Below, piece by piece: positions 51,785 to 61,808 of a stretch of 64,000 bases of DNA. Position numbers and translations under genes: made by a program. This DNA comes from Roseivirga sp. (GTDB taxonomy: Bacteria; Bacteroidota; Bacteroidia; Cytophagales; Cyclobacteriaceae), in contig JAAWWF010000003.1 in the NCBI GenBank assembly GCA_021404565.1, forward strand, positions 62,001-126,000. Reading direction: 5' to 3'. The notes beneath the pieces were generated by a model, which saw only the letters and a list, made by a program, of their open reading frames with translations, ran no database searches and was not told the DNA's origin. Each line of letters begins with the position of its first letter. The first letter of the stretch is position 1.

Positions 51785-54401
51785 GAAAAACACGAAGCCA
51801 CCTGGCTGGATTGACAAACTATTGGAATGGTACTGCTCAGATCAGTACCTGGAAGAGGTGCAGGGGGACCTGCATGAATGGTTTCATCGCAGAGAGCGAA
51901 AATCAGGGAGGGTCAAAGCCCGGCTTTTTTACCTCTACGATGTGATTGCCTACTTCCGACTATTCAGAATCAAAAAACTCGACAACATGGAAAATGGAAA
52001 CAATCTGCTGCTGATCAGTTATCTGAAGATGACCGTGAGGCAATTCAAAAGAAACCTGCGCTATAGTATCATGAACACTATGGGACTGGCCGTGGGTATC
52101 CTCAGTACCCTGCTTATCTCTCTCTATATTTTAGATGAGCTCAGCTATGATCGCTTTCATGACGATTACCATGAGATTTACCGACTGGTAAGGCATAACC
52201 CTTCCAATGGTGGTATGTCGGATTCGAATCCATCGGCCTGGAAAGCACCGATGATGCCTTTCTTTCCTGAAATTACCGATCATACACGCCTTGGTCAGGA
52301 TGTGGTGGTGATCAAAGAAGGGGACAACAATTATCTGGAAAATGGATTCAATTGGGCTGATGAGAACTTCATGAGCTTCTTCAGCTTTGAGGTCTTGTCT
52401 GGAGAAAGAGAAACCATGCTGTTGGCTCCCAATAGCATTGTACTTACCCGATCGAAAGCCATACGCTACTTTGGCAAGACTGATGTGGTCGGGGAACTTT
52501 TACCTATCAAGGTGTATGATGGCAATAAAGACTTTGTGATGCAGGTGACTGGTGTGATAGAGGATATCCCGGGTAATTCGCATCTTCAGTTTGACCTGCT
52601 CGGATCAATTTCCACTACTACTGAGATGTATAGCCAGTTTGACCAGTATTGGAATTTTAACTGGGTGCAGTCTTATGTACGGATTCCTTCAGAGGTGAAC
52701 ATGGAGGAAGTAGAAGCGAAAGTCCCGGCTTTCTTTCAGGAGAATATGACCGCTGATGCGGCCGCAGCGCAGGGTATCATCTTTCAGCCCTTGTCAAGAG
52801 TGCGGCTGTTTTCAAAGGAGATTACGGGTAGAATGGCGAAGGGAGACATCAACTACATCTACCTTTTCAGCTTTGTGGCCATGTTGATTGTGCTGGCAGC
52901 ATCTATCAACTATGTAAACCTTACCACCGCCAAATCTACTAAACGGGGTAAGGAAGTGGGCATGCGCAAGGTTTTCGGAGCAGCACGAGGGCAGGTTGTT
53001 GCGCAGTTTTATATGGAATGTGGGCTTCAATTGTTGCTGGCCTTTGTCCTGGCCATTTCTGCCGCTTTGTTATTGCTACCATCCTTTAGCTATGTAGTGG
53101 AAAAGCAAATGGTAATAACTGATTTTTTACAATGGCCGGTCCTGGCTGTTATGGGAGGTCTCTTCGCGTTGGTTTTCCTGCTCTCGGGGATTTACCCGGC
53201 AGCGGTAATGAACCGGTTCAGGCCTATTCAGGTGCTTAAGGGCAATTTGTCGGTATTGACGAAAGGTTCTTCCTGGCTCAGAAAAGCGCAAGTATTGGTA
53301 CAGTTTGCCATAGCCACTTTCCTGATTTCCAGTACCCTGATTGTGCTAAAGCAGATGGAGTTGTTCAATAGCCATGATGTGGGGTTCAGGGCTGAGCAAC
53401 TCATCAATATCCCGGTGGATGACCGAGACATGCAAAACCAGCTGATGGTGATTAAGGATCGCATGCAGCGGGTGCCGGGTGTCAGGGCTATTACGGCCTC
53501 AGGAGAAGCCCTGCCCAGTGCTATGAACAATACCTTAGGCTTTACCTGGCCAGGAAAGAGTGATAACAATCCGGTGTCGATTCTGGCGGTAGCTGTCGAC
53601 TATGATTTTTTCGAAACCCTCGAAACGGAAGTGATCATGGGACGCAACTATACCCCTGATCTGGCTACCGATTCCTCCAATTCAGTCTTGATCAATGAGG
53701 CGGCATTTCGTCTTACGGGCTGGACTGATTTAACCAATAGAAAAATAAATATCGATGACAGCGAACGATTGGTAGTGGGTGTGGTGGAAAACTACAATTA
53801 CAACTCTCTGCACAGCGATGTGGCTCCGGTGGCTTACAGTCTGACAGCGCCAGGGTACAGGATGAGTCCTGATAATCTGATTTTAAGAATGGAGCCTTCG
53901 GCCTTAAGTGCCGCTTTAGACAACCTGGATGAAATCTGGGGAGAATTTTCTGAACAGCCCTTTGACTTTACTTTTGTCGATCAGGCTTTTGCCCGGCTGT
54001 ATGGCAGTGAGCAGAGATTTACTCGGGTGGTGGTAGGCTTTGCCCTGGTAGGGGTGTTTCTGGCCGTACTCGGTCTCGTGAGCCTCGTCTCCTTTACAGC
54101 CGAAAGAAGATCAAAGGAAATCAGTATCCACAAGGTACTGGGCGCTAGCAAAGCTGTAATTCTTACGAAAGTTGGGAAGCAATTTGTACAGATTTTTCTG
54201 GTCTCTGTGGTGATTGGCCTGCCTTTAAGCAGGTTGGTTATGGAGCGCTGGCTGGAGGGCTTTGCCTATCGGACAGACATCAACTGGGTAGTTTTTCTGG
54301 TATCGGCACTCATAGCCATCAGTATTGTTCTCGGCAGTATTGGCATACAGGCACTAAGAGTAGCAAAGTCCAATCCAGTTCGATACTTGTCGGATCATTA
54401 A
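51783..54401 (+). CDS. FtsX/MacB-type ABC transporter permease with N-terminal prefix domain
   Basis: 872 aa. Residues 1-75 are the permease prefix (GWIDKLLEWYCSDQYLEEVQ, FYLYDVIAYFRLFRI). Membrane helix 1 (MNTMGLAVGILSTLLISLYIL) is followed by a MacB-like periplasmic domain, then a three-helix FtsX unit around residue 355-480 (INYVNLTTAKSTKRGKEVGM, RKVFGAARGQV). A second periplasmic domain and second FtsX unit close the protein (LAVLGLVSLVSFTAERRSKE, KVLGASKAVILTKV). No ATPase is adjacent. Probable role: export or stress sensing under PadR control. Confidence 0.92.
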   Translation: MKNTKPPGWIDKLLEWYCSDQYLEEVQGDLHEWFHRRERKSGRVKARLFYLYDVIAYFRLFRIKKLDNMENGNNLLLISYLKMTVRQFKRNLRYSIMNTMGLAVGILSTLLISLYILDELSYDRFHDDYHEIYRLVRHNPSNGGMSDSNPSAWKAPMMPFFPEITDHTRLGQDVVVIKEGDNNYLENGFNWADENFMSFFSFEVLSGERETMLLAPNSIVLTRSKAIRYFGKTDVVGELLPIKVYDGNKDFVMQVTGVIEDIPGNSHLQFDLLGSISTTTEMYSQFDQYWNFNWVQSYVRIPSEVNMEEVEAKVPAFFQENMTADAAAAQGIIFQPLSRVRLFSKEITGRMAKGDINYIYLFSFVAMLIVLAASINYVNLTTAKSTKRGKEVGMRKVFGAARGQVVAQFYMECGLQLLLAFVLAISAALLLLPSFSYVVEKQMVITDFLQWPVLAVMGGLFALVFLLSGIYPAAVMNRFRPIQVLKGNLSVLTKGSSWLRKAQVLVQFAIATFLISSTLIVLKQMELFNSHDVGFRAEQLINIPVDDRDMQNQLMVIKDRMQRVPGVRAITASGEALPSAMNNTLGFTWPGKSDNNPVSILAVAVDYDFFETLETEVIMGRNYTPDLATDSSNSVLINEAAFRLTGWTDLTNRKINIDDSERLVVGVVENYNYNSLHSDVAPVAYSLTAPGYRMSPDNLILRMEPSALSAALDNLDEIWGEFSEQPFDFTFVDQAFARLYGSEQRFTRVVVGFALVGVFLAVLGLVSLVSFTAERRSKEISIHKVLGASKAVILTKVGKQFVQIFLVSVVIGLPLSRLVMERWLEGFAYRTDINWVVFLVSALIAISIVLGSIGIQALRVAKSNPVRYLSDH

Positions 54402-54410
54402 AGAAGATTT

Positions 54411-54455
54411 AAACAACAAAGGCAGGAAGTGACCGCTTCCTGCCTTTGTTGTTTT
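54411..54455. terminator. Strong bidirectional terminator
   Basis: Perfect 19-bp stem from 54411-54429 and 54436-54454 (core GGCAGGAAG/CTTCCTGCC) with a 6-base loop, A-rich before and T-rich after. It separates the permease from the convergent SUMF1-like gene. Confidence 0.9.
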
Positions 54456-54467
54456 GAATATAAGCGC

Positions 54468-55307
54468 CTACTCTTCTATCACTTCCATCACATAGCGGAA
54501 GCCTACATAGGGAGAATAGTCAAAACCTTCAAATTCGTCTTCAGCGTTAATTCGCAGGTAGTAGCCTGAACTGCCCCAACTACCACCTTTAGTGCTACCT
54601 TTCTCAGCCAGCATTTCAGCAGCATTGCCACTCAGGTTATGCAAGCCTGCACCGGTAGCCATATAAGCATCTACTTTGGTAGTAAAGACCATACCATGGT
54701 GAGCATTTCCATGTTCGTCAAGCTGCGGTTCAATGGCTATGCTCGACTTGGTCTTATCATTGATGTCAAGTTTTACATCCTGATTGCCTATGCGAAAAAA
54801 CTGAGCCAGATAATGCCCTTGCTTGTTTTTAAGGTATGGACCACCCCAGGGATAGTATTGAGCATTATGACGACCGTTCAGTGCCATGCTTATCCACTCG
54901 TCTTTGGTAGGGAGTCTGAACTTGACTTCCTGAAACTTCTTCTTTTTTGATTGATTATAACGATCGGTAAGCCAGGTGCAAAAAGCTTCAGCTCCTTTGT
55001 GGGTGACATTTACTACCGGGTAGTTGTCAAATCGTTCGTGATTGAAGTAATTTTTAGCATAGGCAAGGCCCATTACTTTCGACCAGCCTTCTTCATGAAC
55101 CCGTGCCTCGTTCAGCAGATTCTTGTCATGCTCTTCAACCCATTCCAGGAACTCCCTGTACTCAGCATTAGAGGTTTCGTATTTATTGGCGTAAAGATCT
55201 GTGGAAACTTTGACCATTCGGTTTTCGATGGCCTTTGATGAAAAAATGTCCCTGTCTTTAGAAACAAAGACTGACAGAAATGCGAGGAGGTAGATTGCAG
55301 GCTTCAT
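54468..55307 (-). CDS. Formylglycine-generating enzyme/SUMF1-like secreted protein
   Basis: 279 aa. A short hydrophobic N-terminus (AIYLLAFLSVFVS) suggests export. The FGE-sulfatase fold is seen in YANKYETSNAEYREFLEWVE, YPVVNVTHKGAEAFCTWLTD, VKFRLPTKDEWISMALNGRH, HNLSGNAAEMLAEKG, KGGSWGSSGYYLRI and YVGFRYV. The catalytic Cys pair of true FGE is not apparent, and no sulfatase is nearby. A structural or other EgtB/PvdO-type role is more likely; the related GldJ/GldK proteins act in gliding and T9SS. Confidence 0.82.
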   Translation of the reverse strand: MKPAIYLLAFLSVFVSKDRDIFSSKAIENRMVKVSTDLYANKYETSNAEYREFLEWVEEHDKNLLNEARVHEEGWSKVMGLAYAKNYFNHERFDNYPVVNVTHKGAEAFCTWLTDRYNQSKKKKFQEVKFRLPTKDEWISMALNGRHNAQYYPWGGPYLKNKQGHYLAQFFRIGNQDVKLDINDKTKSSIAIEPQLDEHGNAHHGMVFTTKVDAYMATGAGLHNLSGNAAEMLAEKGSTKGGSWGSSGYYLRINAEDEFEGFDYSPYVGFRYVMEVIEE

Positions 55308-55419
55308 GGGAGGTTGGTTGGTTGCAGTGATTACGAAATCTCAGAGATTTTATTGCATTTGTAAGGCAATATAACATCAACTCTGATTTCAGCGACCTGC
55401 CACTTATCAATCCCCGCTC

Positions 55420-55941
55420 TTATATCACTTGTTTTATCCTGGTTGTGCCAGTGCTCTCCCAGGTTTTCCCACCATCATAAGACCTTTGCAATGTGACTGT
55501 GTACTCCTTGTTGAGCATAGGAGAATACTGAAGCCGGTAGATATGGTCGCTGCTTCGGGAAGCTGCAATGCGCAGGGTATACAGATTTTCTCCTTCAGTA
55601 ACCCATTGGAAGGTTGCCGTACCTCCATTGCTGAAAACATAGTTTTCGTGCCAGAGGCCGGAAGAGGGATTGACATAACCCAGAGATTGATAGGTAAAGG
55701 AAGAGTCCTGCCGCGCAAAGCTTTGACGGATGGCACATCCTTTGACCTGAAGCTCAGTGATGAGCGTACCCAGAAATACCTCAGTTGAATCTGTGACCCG
55801 GTATTCATGCCAGGTTCCGAGGTAGGGGGTGACAAGATCATAACTTCCTCCGGTACAAGGAGGCTTTTCAGTTTGAGCTATGAGGGAGGCAGAAAAGAAT
55901 AGAAGAAGCCAGATAGAAAGAAAGGTTGATTTTAAAAGCAT
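55420..55941 (-). CDS. Secreted protein, DUF1579-like
   Basis: 173 aa. Signal peptide (LLKSTFLSIWLLLFFSASLIAQ), then a lipocalin-like beta pattern: YLGTWHEYRVTDSTEVFLGT, LQVKGCAIRQSFARQD, YVNPSSGLWHENYVFSNGG, YTVTLQRSYDGGKTWEST. This resembles the DUF1579 family, whose function is unknown. Two cysteines (PPCTGGSY, VKGCAIR) could pair. It is separated from its neighbours by 112 and 296 bases, so it is probably monocistronic. Confidence 0.7.
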   Translation of the reverse strand: MLLKSTFLSIWLLLFFSASLIAQTEKPPCTGGSYDLVTPYLGTWHEYRVTDSTEVFLGTLITELQVKGCAIRQSFARQDSSFTYQSLGYVNPSSGLWHENYVFSNGGTATFQWVTEGENLYTLRIAASRSSDHIYRLQYSPMLNKEYTVTLQRSYDGGKTWESTGTTRIKQVI

Positions 55942-56237
55942 CGGTTGTTAAGTCGTGTTTAGTTGAAAGACGAGGCTGCTATATCCAGGTTCAGGCTCAT
56001 CGACAGAAACAAACAGATGATGTACAAATGTGCTCATTCCTACTCTTATTCATGACGAACGACCCCGGAATTGAGGTCGGCTGCAACGGGCCAGAGCCAA
56101 ACATGCATCACTTTTACTCACTATTTGTCCGCATGTCTACGAAAAATCCCTTATTCGTTCAATAGACATGGTTTTAAGCCTTGGTGGTGAAGGGTTATTC
56201 CCTATTTTTGTGGCTTTTGTCAAACGTAACAGTCTAG

Positions 56238-57923
56238 ATGCAGCAACTCAACAATATCCTTTCAACCATTGATAGCTACATAGGTAGTGCCGCCTGGTTT
56301 CCTTATGTACTGATAGGAGTAGGATTGTTTTTCACAATCTACCTCAAATTCCCACAGGTAAGGTATTTTCGATTTGCCCTCAGGGTTGTAAAGGGTAAGT
56401 ATGACAAAAAAGAAGATGAAGGGGATACTTCTCACTTTCAGGCCCTGACCACGGCTTTGTCGGGTACTGTGGGTACGGGGAACATTGCTGGTGTGGCACT
56501 GGCCATTCATATTGGTGGACCTGCGGCCCTTTTCTGGATGCTGGTAACGGCAGCAGTGGGTATGTGTACTAAGTTTGTAGAGGTAACGCTTTCGCACAAG
56601 TACAGAGAAAAAACAGCAGATGGTACGATGGCCGGAGGGCCTATGTATTATATGAAAAATAAGATGAACATGGGGTGGCTTGCCGCCTTATTTGCCTTCG
56701 CTACAGTGCTTTCTGCTTTTGGAACGGGAAGTTTGCCTCAGATTAACAGTATTTCCACCTCTCTCGAATCTACTTTTGGAATAGAGCTCTGGCATACTGG
56801 CCTGGTACTTTCCATCTTGTTAGGCATTGTTATCATTGGAGGGATCAAGCGGATTGCTGCAGTAACCGAGAAGCTGGTACCTACGATGGCCGTTATCTAC
56901 TTTATCGGGGCATTCTCAGTGATTTTGGCCAATGCCAGTAACATTGTTCCTTCCCTTGCCTCAATATTCGGAGATCTCTTCAGTGGCTCGGCTGCCGGTG
57001 GCGGTTTTCTCGGAGCATCAATTGCATTTGCTTTTAATAAAGGAGTAGGCAGAGGACTTTTCTCGAATGAGGCTGGTCAGGGTAGTGCACCCATCGCGCA
57101 TGCTTCAGCGAAAGCACACGAACCTGTATCTGAGGGCGTTGTCGCCATTCTCGAGCCTTTTATCGATACCATCATCATTTGTACAATTACGGGACTGGTA
57201 CTGCTCTCTTCCGGTGTTTGGAATGAGAAACACCTGAACGACTTTGATAATACCGATATGACGATCCTCGCGGGTAGCAGCTATTCTGATAAATCAGATG
57301 AAGGAGTTGCTCAGCTATATGGTCATATCTCATCAGAGACACCTTTACCACTTTACGAAGGAAGCCTGGAAGTAGAAAACGGTGTAATTACTAGTGCTGC
57401 CTCCATCATTAATGCCCGTTCTTTGGCAGAAGAGGTGAAAATCTATAACGCTGAAGATGAAAGCTTGTTCACGGGTTCACTGCAGGTAACGTCTGGAAAG
57501 CCGGTTTCTCCTGATGATTACGCATTCAAAGGAAAATCACTGGTGCATAGTGCACCTCTTACGGCCATTGCTTTCACCAGAGGCTTCTTCGGTGATTCTG
57601 GAAAGTACATCGTATCTATCGGGCTCTTGTTATTCGCCTTTAGTACAGCCATCTCCTGGTCCTACTATGGGGACAGGGCAATGACCTTCCTCTGGGGAAC
57701 CAAGTCCGTTGTGTATTTCCGAATCATCTATGTAGTTGCCTTTTTCTTCGCCTCATTTCAGGATACTACCATAATCTGGACACTTTCGGGCATTACCATT
57801 GCCTTGATGACACTGCCCAACCTGTTTGGGCTGGTTTATTGTCGAAAGGATATAAAAGACACCATTGCTGATTTCTGGAAAGGATTTAAGGAAGAATACC
57901 CGAATGAGAAAGCTCCTAAGTAA
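56238..57923 (+). CDS. Sodium:alanine symporter (AGCS family)
   Basis: 561 aa against about 450-480 for typical members. The signature [20 protein letters not shown] (residues 73-92) is followed by [33 protein letters not shown] and [15 protein letters not shown], then [20 protein letters not shown]. About 105 hydrophilic residues (about 332-436; [20 protein letters not shown] is part) are inserted in one loop between helices. The protein imports Ala, Gly or similar amino acids with Na+. It stands alone between two terminated units. Confidence 0.93.
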   Translation: MQQLNNILSTIDSYIGSAAWFPYVLIGVGLFFTIYLKFPQVRYFRFALRVVKGKYDKKEDEGDTSHFQALTTALSGTVGTGNIAGVALAIHIGGPAALFWMLVTAAVGMCTKFVEVTLSHKYREKTADGTMAGGPMYYMKNKMNMGWLAALFAFATVLSAFGTGSLPQINSISTSLESTFGIELWHTGLVLSILLGIVIIGGIKRIAAVTEKLVPTMAVIYFIGAFSVILANASNIVPSLASIFGDLFSGSAAGGGFLGASIAFAFNKGVGRGLFSNEAGQGSAPIAHASAKAHEPVSEGVVAILEPFIDTIIICTITGLVLLSSGVWNEKHLNDFDNTDMTILAGSSYSDKSDEGVAQLYGHISSETPLPLYEGSLEVENGVITSAASIINARSLAEEVKIYNAEDESLFTGSLQVTSGKPVSPDDYAFKGKSLVHSAPLTAIAFTRGFFGDSGKYIVSIGLLLFAFSTAISWSYYGDRAMTFLWGTKSVVYFRIIYVVAFFFASFQDTTIIWTLSGITIALMTLPNLFGLVYCRKDIKDTIADFWKGFKEEYPNEKAPK

Positions 57924-57945
57924 CGTTCGAAAAGCTAAGAAATAG

Positions 57946-57981
57946 AAGCGGCATCCGAAGTTATTCGGGTGCCGCTTTTTT
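57946..57981. terminator. Intrinsic terminator after the alanine symporter
   Basis: 14-bp stem AAGCGGCATCCGAA (57946-57959) / TTCGGGTGCCGCTT (57964-57977) with one G-T pair and loop GTTA, followed by T. It is shared with the convergent BlaR1 gene. Confidence 0.88.
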
Positions 57982-58005
57982 ATGTGTGTGTATTACTTCT
58001 TATGG

Positions 58006-59397
58006 TTATTTCTTGTATCTGAACACCCTGGTAGTAGCAAAACTATCGTAGACAGGGAAATAGCGGTTGAGTATCCCTTTGTACTTCTCGTATTGACTTC
58101 CCAAAGAGGCCTCTCCGTTAAGCACATCTGAGTATTGAAACATCAGGGTAATCTTTTGTTTGTCCTCATTGAGAATACCATCTTTGACCAGCTCTTGCTG
58201 AATCTCTTCCATCATTTTATCGGCTTTTTTCAATGCGTTGTTCTTGCCTTCTATAAAGCGTACCCTATTCCCATTAAGCATCACCACCTTGCCTTTCAGG
58301 TATTTAAAGCCAAATTCTTTTAGTTTTCCATCGAGCTCTGCTCTTGTCTTGACTTTGATAGTGTCTTGTCTCGTTTCCTGAAATGAAACTACCGGCACTT
58401 CTGTAACCAACTCCGGTTCCGGTTGCGGCTCCGGGCTGGTGCCTACGAAGGCACTACTGATTAACAGGGTGGCGAATAGTATGACCAGGATTCCTGTTTT
58501 TGAGCCTGCTTTGGGCTTGTTGGGATTAATCATGCGTTCTACCCTGTTTTTAAATTCTGATTTGTTGTTTTGTGCGGCCAGAGCGACCTGATATGATATT
58601 GAGTTTTCCTGTAGTTTTAAAAGGGCGCGAGTATAGGCAAGCTCATCGTATTCTTTGAGTACTTCATCATCACAGACATACTCCATTTCTCTGCGGAGAT
58701 CTCTTACCAGCAACAACACAATAGGGTTAAAGAAAAAGAGCGTTTCCAGCAGTACCAGAAACAGATTGATCAGATAATCGTGTCGTTTGATATGTGCCAG
58801 CTCATGTCGTAGGATAGTCTCCAATTCGGCTGAAGAAAAACCACTGATCAGTCCTATAGGAAAGTATATCACGGGTTTGATGAAACCCACGGTCATCGGA
58901 GAATCAACCAGGGCACTTACTTTGACACTGACCTTACGGCCGATATCAAGAGCTGCCCTGATACGATTGAGCTGTCGTCTGATCTGACTGTCTGAGCAAT
59001 GAATAGCAGTGGTTTCACACTTCACCAGGGCCTTGCGGTTATAGAAGTAACGAGTAGTGCCAATGACAATACCCACTATCCAGATACTACTGATAATACC
59101 ACTATACTGACCCACCCAGTACTTTGCCTGATCGAGCCAGCTAAGCGAACCATACAGGGTGAGTGATTCGGCATCCAGGTACCACAAACTACTGACCTCG
59201 GATGGAGAGCTGAATTCCCGAAACAGAGCCGTGATGACAACTGCAAAAAACAGAAGTAAACTGCCGATCTTGATGAGTCTTCGGCTGCTTGCCTTAGCGA
59301 AAAAAGCACTGAATATGTTCACCAGCACCCAGGTGCCCAGTGCTATCCAGAATGAATGAATCAGCGTCCAGGCCAATGCTGTATTGAGTGCCGTCAT
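58006..59397 (-). CDS. BlaR1-type M56 family membrane metallopeptidase
   Basis: 463 aa. Four membrane helices frame the M56 peptidase with zinc motif HELAH (His198, Glu199, His202), preceded by GFSSAELETILR and followed by FFNPIVLLLVRDLRREMEYV. A C-terminal periplasmic tail (about 330-463) follows the last helix and has no penicillin-binding domain. On stimulation such proteins cleave the partner BlaI-type repressor. The start overlaps the blaI-like stop by 4 bases, so the two genes are coupled. The inducing signal in Bacteroidota homologues is unknown. Confidence 0.92.
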   Translation of the reverse strand: MTALNTALAWTLIHSFWIALGTWVLVNIFSAFFAKASSRRLIKIGSLLLFFAVVITALFREFSSPSEVSSLWYLDAESLTLYGSLSWLDQAKYWVGQYSGIISSIWIVGIVIGTTRYFYNRKALVKCETTAIHCSDSQIRRQLNRIRAALDIGRKVSVKVSALVDSPMTVGFIKPVIYFPIGLISGFSSAELETILRHELAHIKRHDYLINLFLVLLETLFFFNPIVLLLVRDLRREMEYVCDDEVLKEYDELAYTRALLKLQENSISYQVALAAQNNKSEFKNRVERMINPNKPKAGSKTGILVILFATLLISSAFVGTSPEPQPEPELVTEVPVVSFQETRQDTIKVKTRAELDGKLKEFGFKYLKGKVVMLNGNRVRFIEGKNNALKKADKMMEEIQQELVKDGILNEDKQKITLMFQYSDVLNGEASLGSQYEKYKGILNRYFPVYDSFATTRVFRYKK

Positions 59398-59783
59398 GAC
59401 TGGCCTCCTTTTTCAAGCTGATCGAGCATAGCTCTGATCTCATCAAGCTCACTCTTTTCAGGTTTTTTATTACCCAGGGCCTGCAGGATCAGATTTTTCG
59501 AAGAGCCCATAAATACCTTGTTTACAAAACCACCAAGCATTTGCTTTTGTACCTCTGCCTGCTTCAGCACAGGACTGTAAATATGCGTCTGACCTTTGGG
59601 CTCACGGGTGAGCATCTTTTTGTCATACATGTTCTGTATGATCTTCAACGTGGTCGTGTAACCGGTGCTTTTGGTCTTTACCAATTCATCATGTACCTGT
59701 CGGGCGGTAGCCATACCCAATGTCCACAGAATGGTCAGAATTTCAAGCTCACTGTTGGTTGGGGTGCTTTTTGATTTTTGCAT
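59394..59783 (-). CDS. BlaI/MecI/CopY-family transcriptional repressor
   Basis: 129 aa. The winged-helix DNA-binding domain is NSELEILTILWTLGMATARQ with TGYTTTLKIIQNMYDKKML and a dimerisation tail (VFMGSSKNLILQAL). It represses its own operon and is inactivated by the BlaR1-type peptidase encoded next. The secreted-protein gene upstream (127 bases away, same strand) may be outside the operon. Confidence 0.93.
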   Translation of the reverse strand: MQKSKSTPTNSELEILTILWTLGMATARQVHDELVKTKSTGYTTTLKIIQNMYDKKMLTREPKGQTHIYSPVLKQAEVQKQMLGGFVNKVFMGSSKNLILQALGNKKPEKSELDEIRAMLDQLEKGGQS

Positions 59784-59910
59784 AGTTAGTTAAGCTACGA
59801 TTGCTGTCGTAGTAAAGGAACGAAAACGAACCGAAGATTCAAAGTGATGATACGACTATCCTCGTAGGAGGCTGTGCGAAACTTGCAGAATCAGGAAAGA
59901 CCTCTTTACC

Positions 59911-60717
59911 TCATTTTACCATCACCAGTTCAATGGTGGTTTCCTGGCTGATGGTAGCCATGCCGATGGTGCTGCTGGCATTTTCTATTGCGGTTAGTTT
60001 GACGACCTGACCATTGATCGGGTCAAAGAACCATATGAGTCTAGCGGCACCAGTACCCTCATAGTCGAAAGGGGTGGGGTGCTGCGGAATCTTCACCTCA
60101 GTTTCATGGGTGAAATTCGTGTTAGTTTCTATCCTATAACATTCAATGCCCATAACTTGCTCCATGCCGGTAATCTTATGATTCAGACTTAATTCAGGGG
60201 TGATTGTAGCCACACCTACAATCTGACCTCTGACCAGGCTTGTTTTCCATTCGAGGCCAATCTTCAACGCGGCATCCGGCAGCTCTGGAAACTGGTAGCT
60301 GAATAAATCATCCAGTTTCATAATGCCTCCTGCGTTGGTACCCAATACGACACCGGGATTCTTGCCCTGTGTCTTAATGGATCCTCCTTTCAGGGGTACT
60401 GAAAATCTGAAGCTCTTGTTGTTGAGGTTCCTGGTGTCAACTTTTTGTAGCCCCATTTGAAGCTTTTGCCTGGCATCGCTTTTTGTAAAGTGCAGATTAC
60501 CAACCAGGCTGTCTTGTTCAGTTTTGCCATCTACAGAGAATCCCAGATGTACACTGCGGTTTGATTTTTTAGGTTCACCATTTCCTACGGTCATTGCCGA
60601 TTCCTGTAGGTAATCCAAACTGTATTTAACGGGAGTCTGAGTGGCCTTGTAGCTTGCCTTTTGGGCAATAACTGTATGGCTTGCAATAATGGAAATGAGT
60701 ATACACAGGTATTTCAT
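59911..60717 (-). CDS. Secreted protein of unknown function (DUF6263-like)
   Basis: 268 aa. Signal peptide MKYLCILISIIASHTVIAQ. The mature part is beta-rich with YSLDYLQESAMTVGNGEPKK, FRFSVPLKGGSIKT, KIGLEWKTSLVRGQIVGVAT and ECYRIETNTNFTHETEVKIP, a pattern like DUF6263 secreted proteins. That assignment is from memory of the family and weak. It lies between the two-component operon and blaI on the same strand. Confidence 0.65.
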   Translation of the reverse strand: MKYLCILISIIASHTVIAQKASYKATQTPVKYSLDYLQESAMTVGNGEPKKSNRSVHLGFSVDGKTEQDSLVGNLHFTKSDARQKLQMGLQKVDTRNLNNKSFRFSVPLKGGSIKTQGKNPGVVLGTNAGGIMKLDDLFSYQFPELPDAALKIGLEWKTSLVRGQIVGVATITPELSLNHKITGMEQVMGIECYRIETNTNFTHETEVKIPQHPTPFDYEGTGAARLIWFFDPINGQVVKLTAIENASSTIGMATISQETTIELVMVK

Positions 60718-60800
60718 CTTGTTGTTTTTTTAAGTTTCAACCAAGATGAATCTCAGATAAGAATGAGTGTTTTCGGAAATGTAACAATGTGTTACTTATC

Positions 60801-61808
60801 CTATGCCAGAGGCAGCTCTACATTGGCGATGATGCCACCGGACTCAGCGTTTTTCAGAGATATTTTACCCTGATGTGCCTCTACCACTTTGTGGGCAATG
60901 CTGAGTCCCAAGCCATAGCCTCCGGTGTTTTTCGATCGGGACTGTTCTACACGATAAAAGGGCTCAAAAATCTGCGGCAAGTCTTTTTCAGGAATACCCA
61001 TACCCTTGTCGACAATGCTGATCATGACTTCACCCGACCTTTCGATCAACTCAATCACTATGGGTTCTTCCTGATGTGCGGAGTACTTAAGCCCGTTGTT
61101 GATCAGGTTTCTGAAAAGCATTTTAATCAGTGACAGATCCGCACTGATAACCACAGCCCCGCGAGGCTGAAATTGAATTCCGGGAATGGTGTCAGATTGC
61201 TCTGCGACAAGAGAGCTCAGTAAATCGGTCAGATCGAAGGATTCTTTGTTGAGGGAGCTTAGTCCATAGTTCAGGCGATTAGATTCCAGCAGGGTTTCAA
61301 CGAGGTGACTCATGTCTTTCAAGTCCGAAATCATGGAATCTTTCTCCTTACCTTCTTCCATCATTTCGGCCGCCAGTCTCATACGGGTAATGGGGGTGCG
61401 GAGCTCATGACTCACATCCGAGAGGAGCTGATCCTTGTACTTTAACATAGACTGAATCTCATTGGCCATCTTATTGAAGCTCTCAGCCAATTCACCGAAT
61501 TCATCTGAGGTTTTGACGGGTATTTGTAAATCGAAGTTGCCATCGGCCACGGTTTCAACAGCCTTTTTAATTTCCTGCATGGGCCTGAAGAGTCGCTTGA
61601 TATGAAAATAAACGAGAATATAAAGCCCGACCAAGAGGGCAATACTGGTGCCCAAAAAGACATTGTGAAGCAAGGCAGCATTATCTGTAGATGCTCTGAT
61701 AGAATTTACCAGTACAGCAAACAATGTAAGGATGAGTGCAATGGTAGCTGTGCAAAGCAGGCTAATAGTTAGCACCATACGTTTGTAGAGTGATCTCTTC
61801 TTAGTCAT
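60801..61808 (-). CDS. Sensor histidine kinase (HAMP, HisKA, HATPase)
   Basis: 335 aa. Two membrane helices (about 11-35 and 49-69) leave an external loop of only some 13 residues, so there is no periplasmic sensor domain. HAMP (KRLFRPMQEIKKAVETVADG) is followed by HisKA with His134 (DVSHELRTPITRMRLA), then N box (LINNGLKYSAHQ), G1 (VDKGMGIPEKDL) and G2 (GGYGLGLSIAHKVV). The gene overlaps the response regulator upstream by 8 bases. It probably senses the state of the neighbouring ABC permeases or the membrane. Confidence 0.93.
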   Translation of the reverse strand: MTKKRSLYKRMVLTISLLCTATIALILTLFAVLVNSIRASTDNAALLHNVFLGTSIALLVGLYILVYFHIKRLFRPMQEIKKAVETVADGNFDLQIPVKTSDEFGELAESFNKMANEIQSMLKYKDQLLSDVSHELRTPITRMRLAAEMMEEGKEKDSMISDLKDMSHLVETLLESNRLNYGLSSLNKESFDLTDLLSSLVAEQSDTIPGIQFQPRGAVVISADLSLIKMLFRNLINNGLKYSAHQEEPIVIELIERSGEVMISIVDKGMGIPEKDLPQIFEPFYRVEQSRSKNTGGYGLGLSIAHKVVEAHQGKISLKNAESGGIIANVELPLA

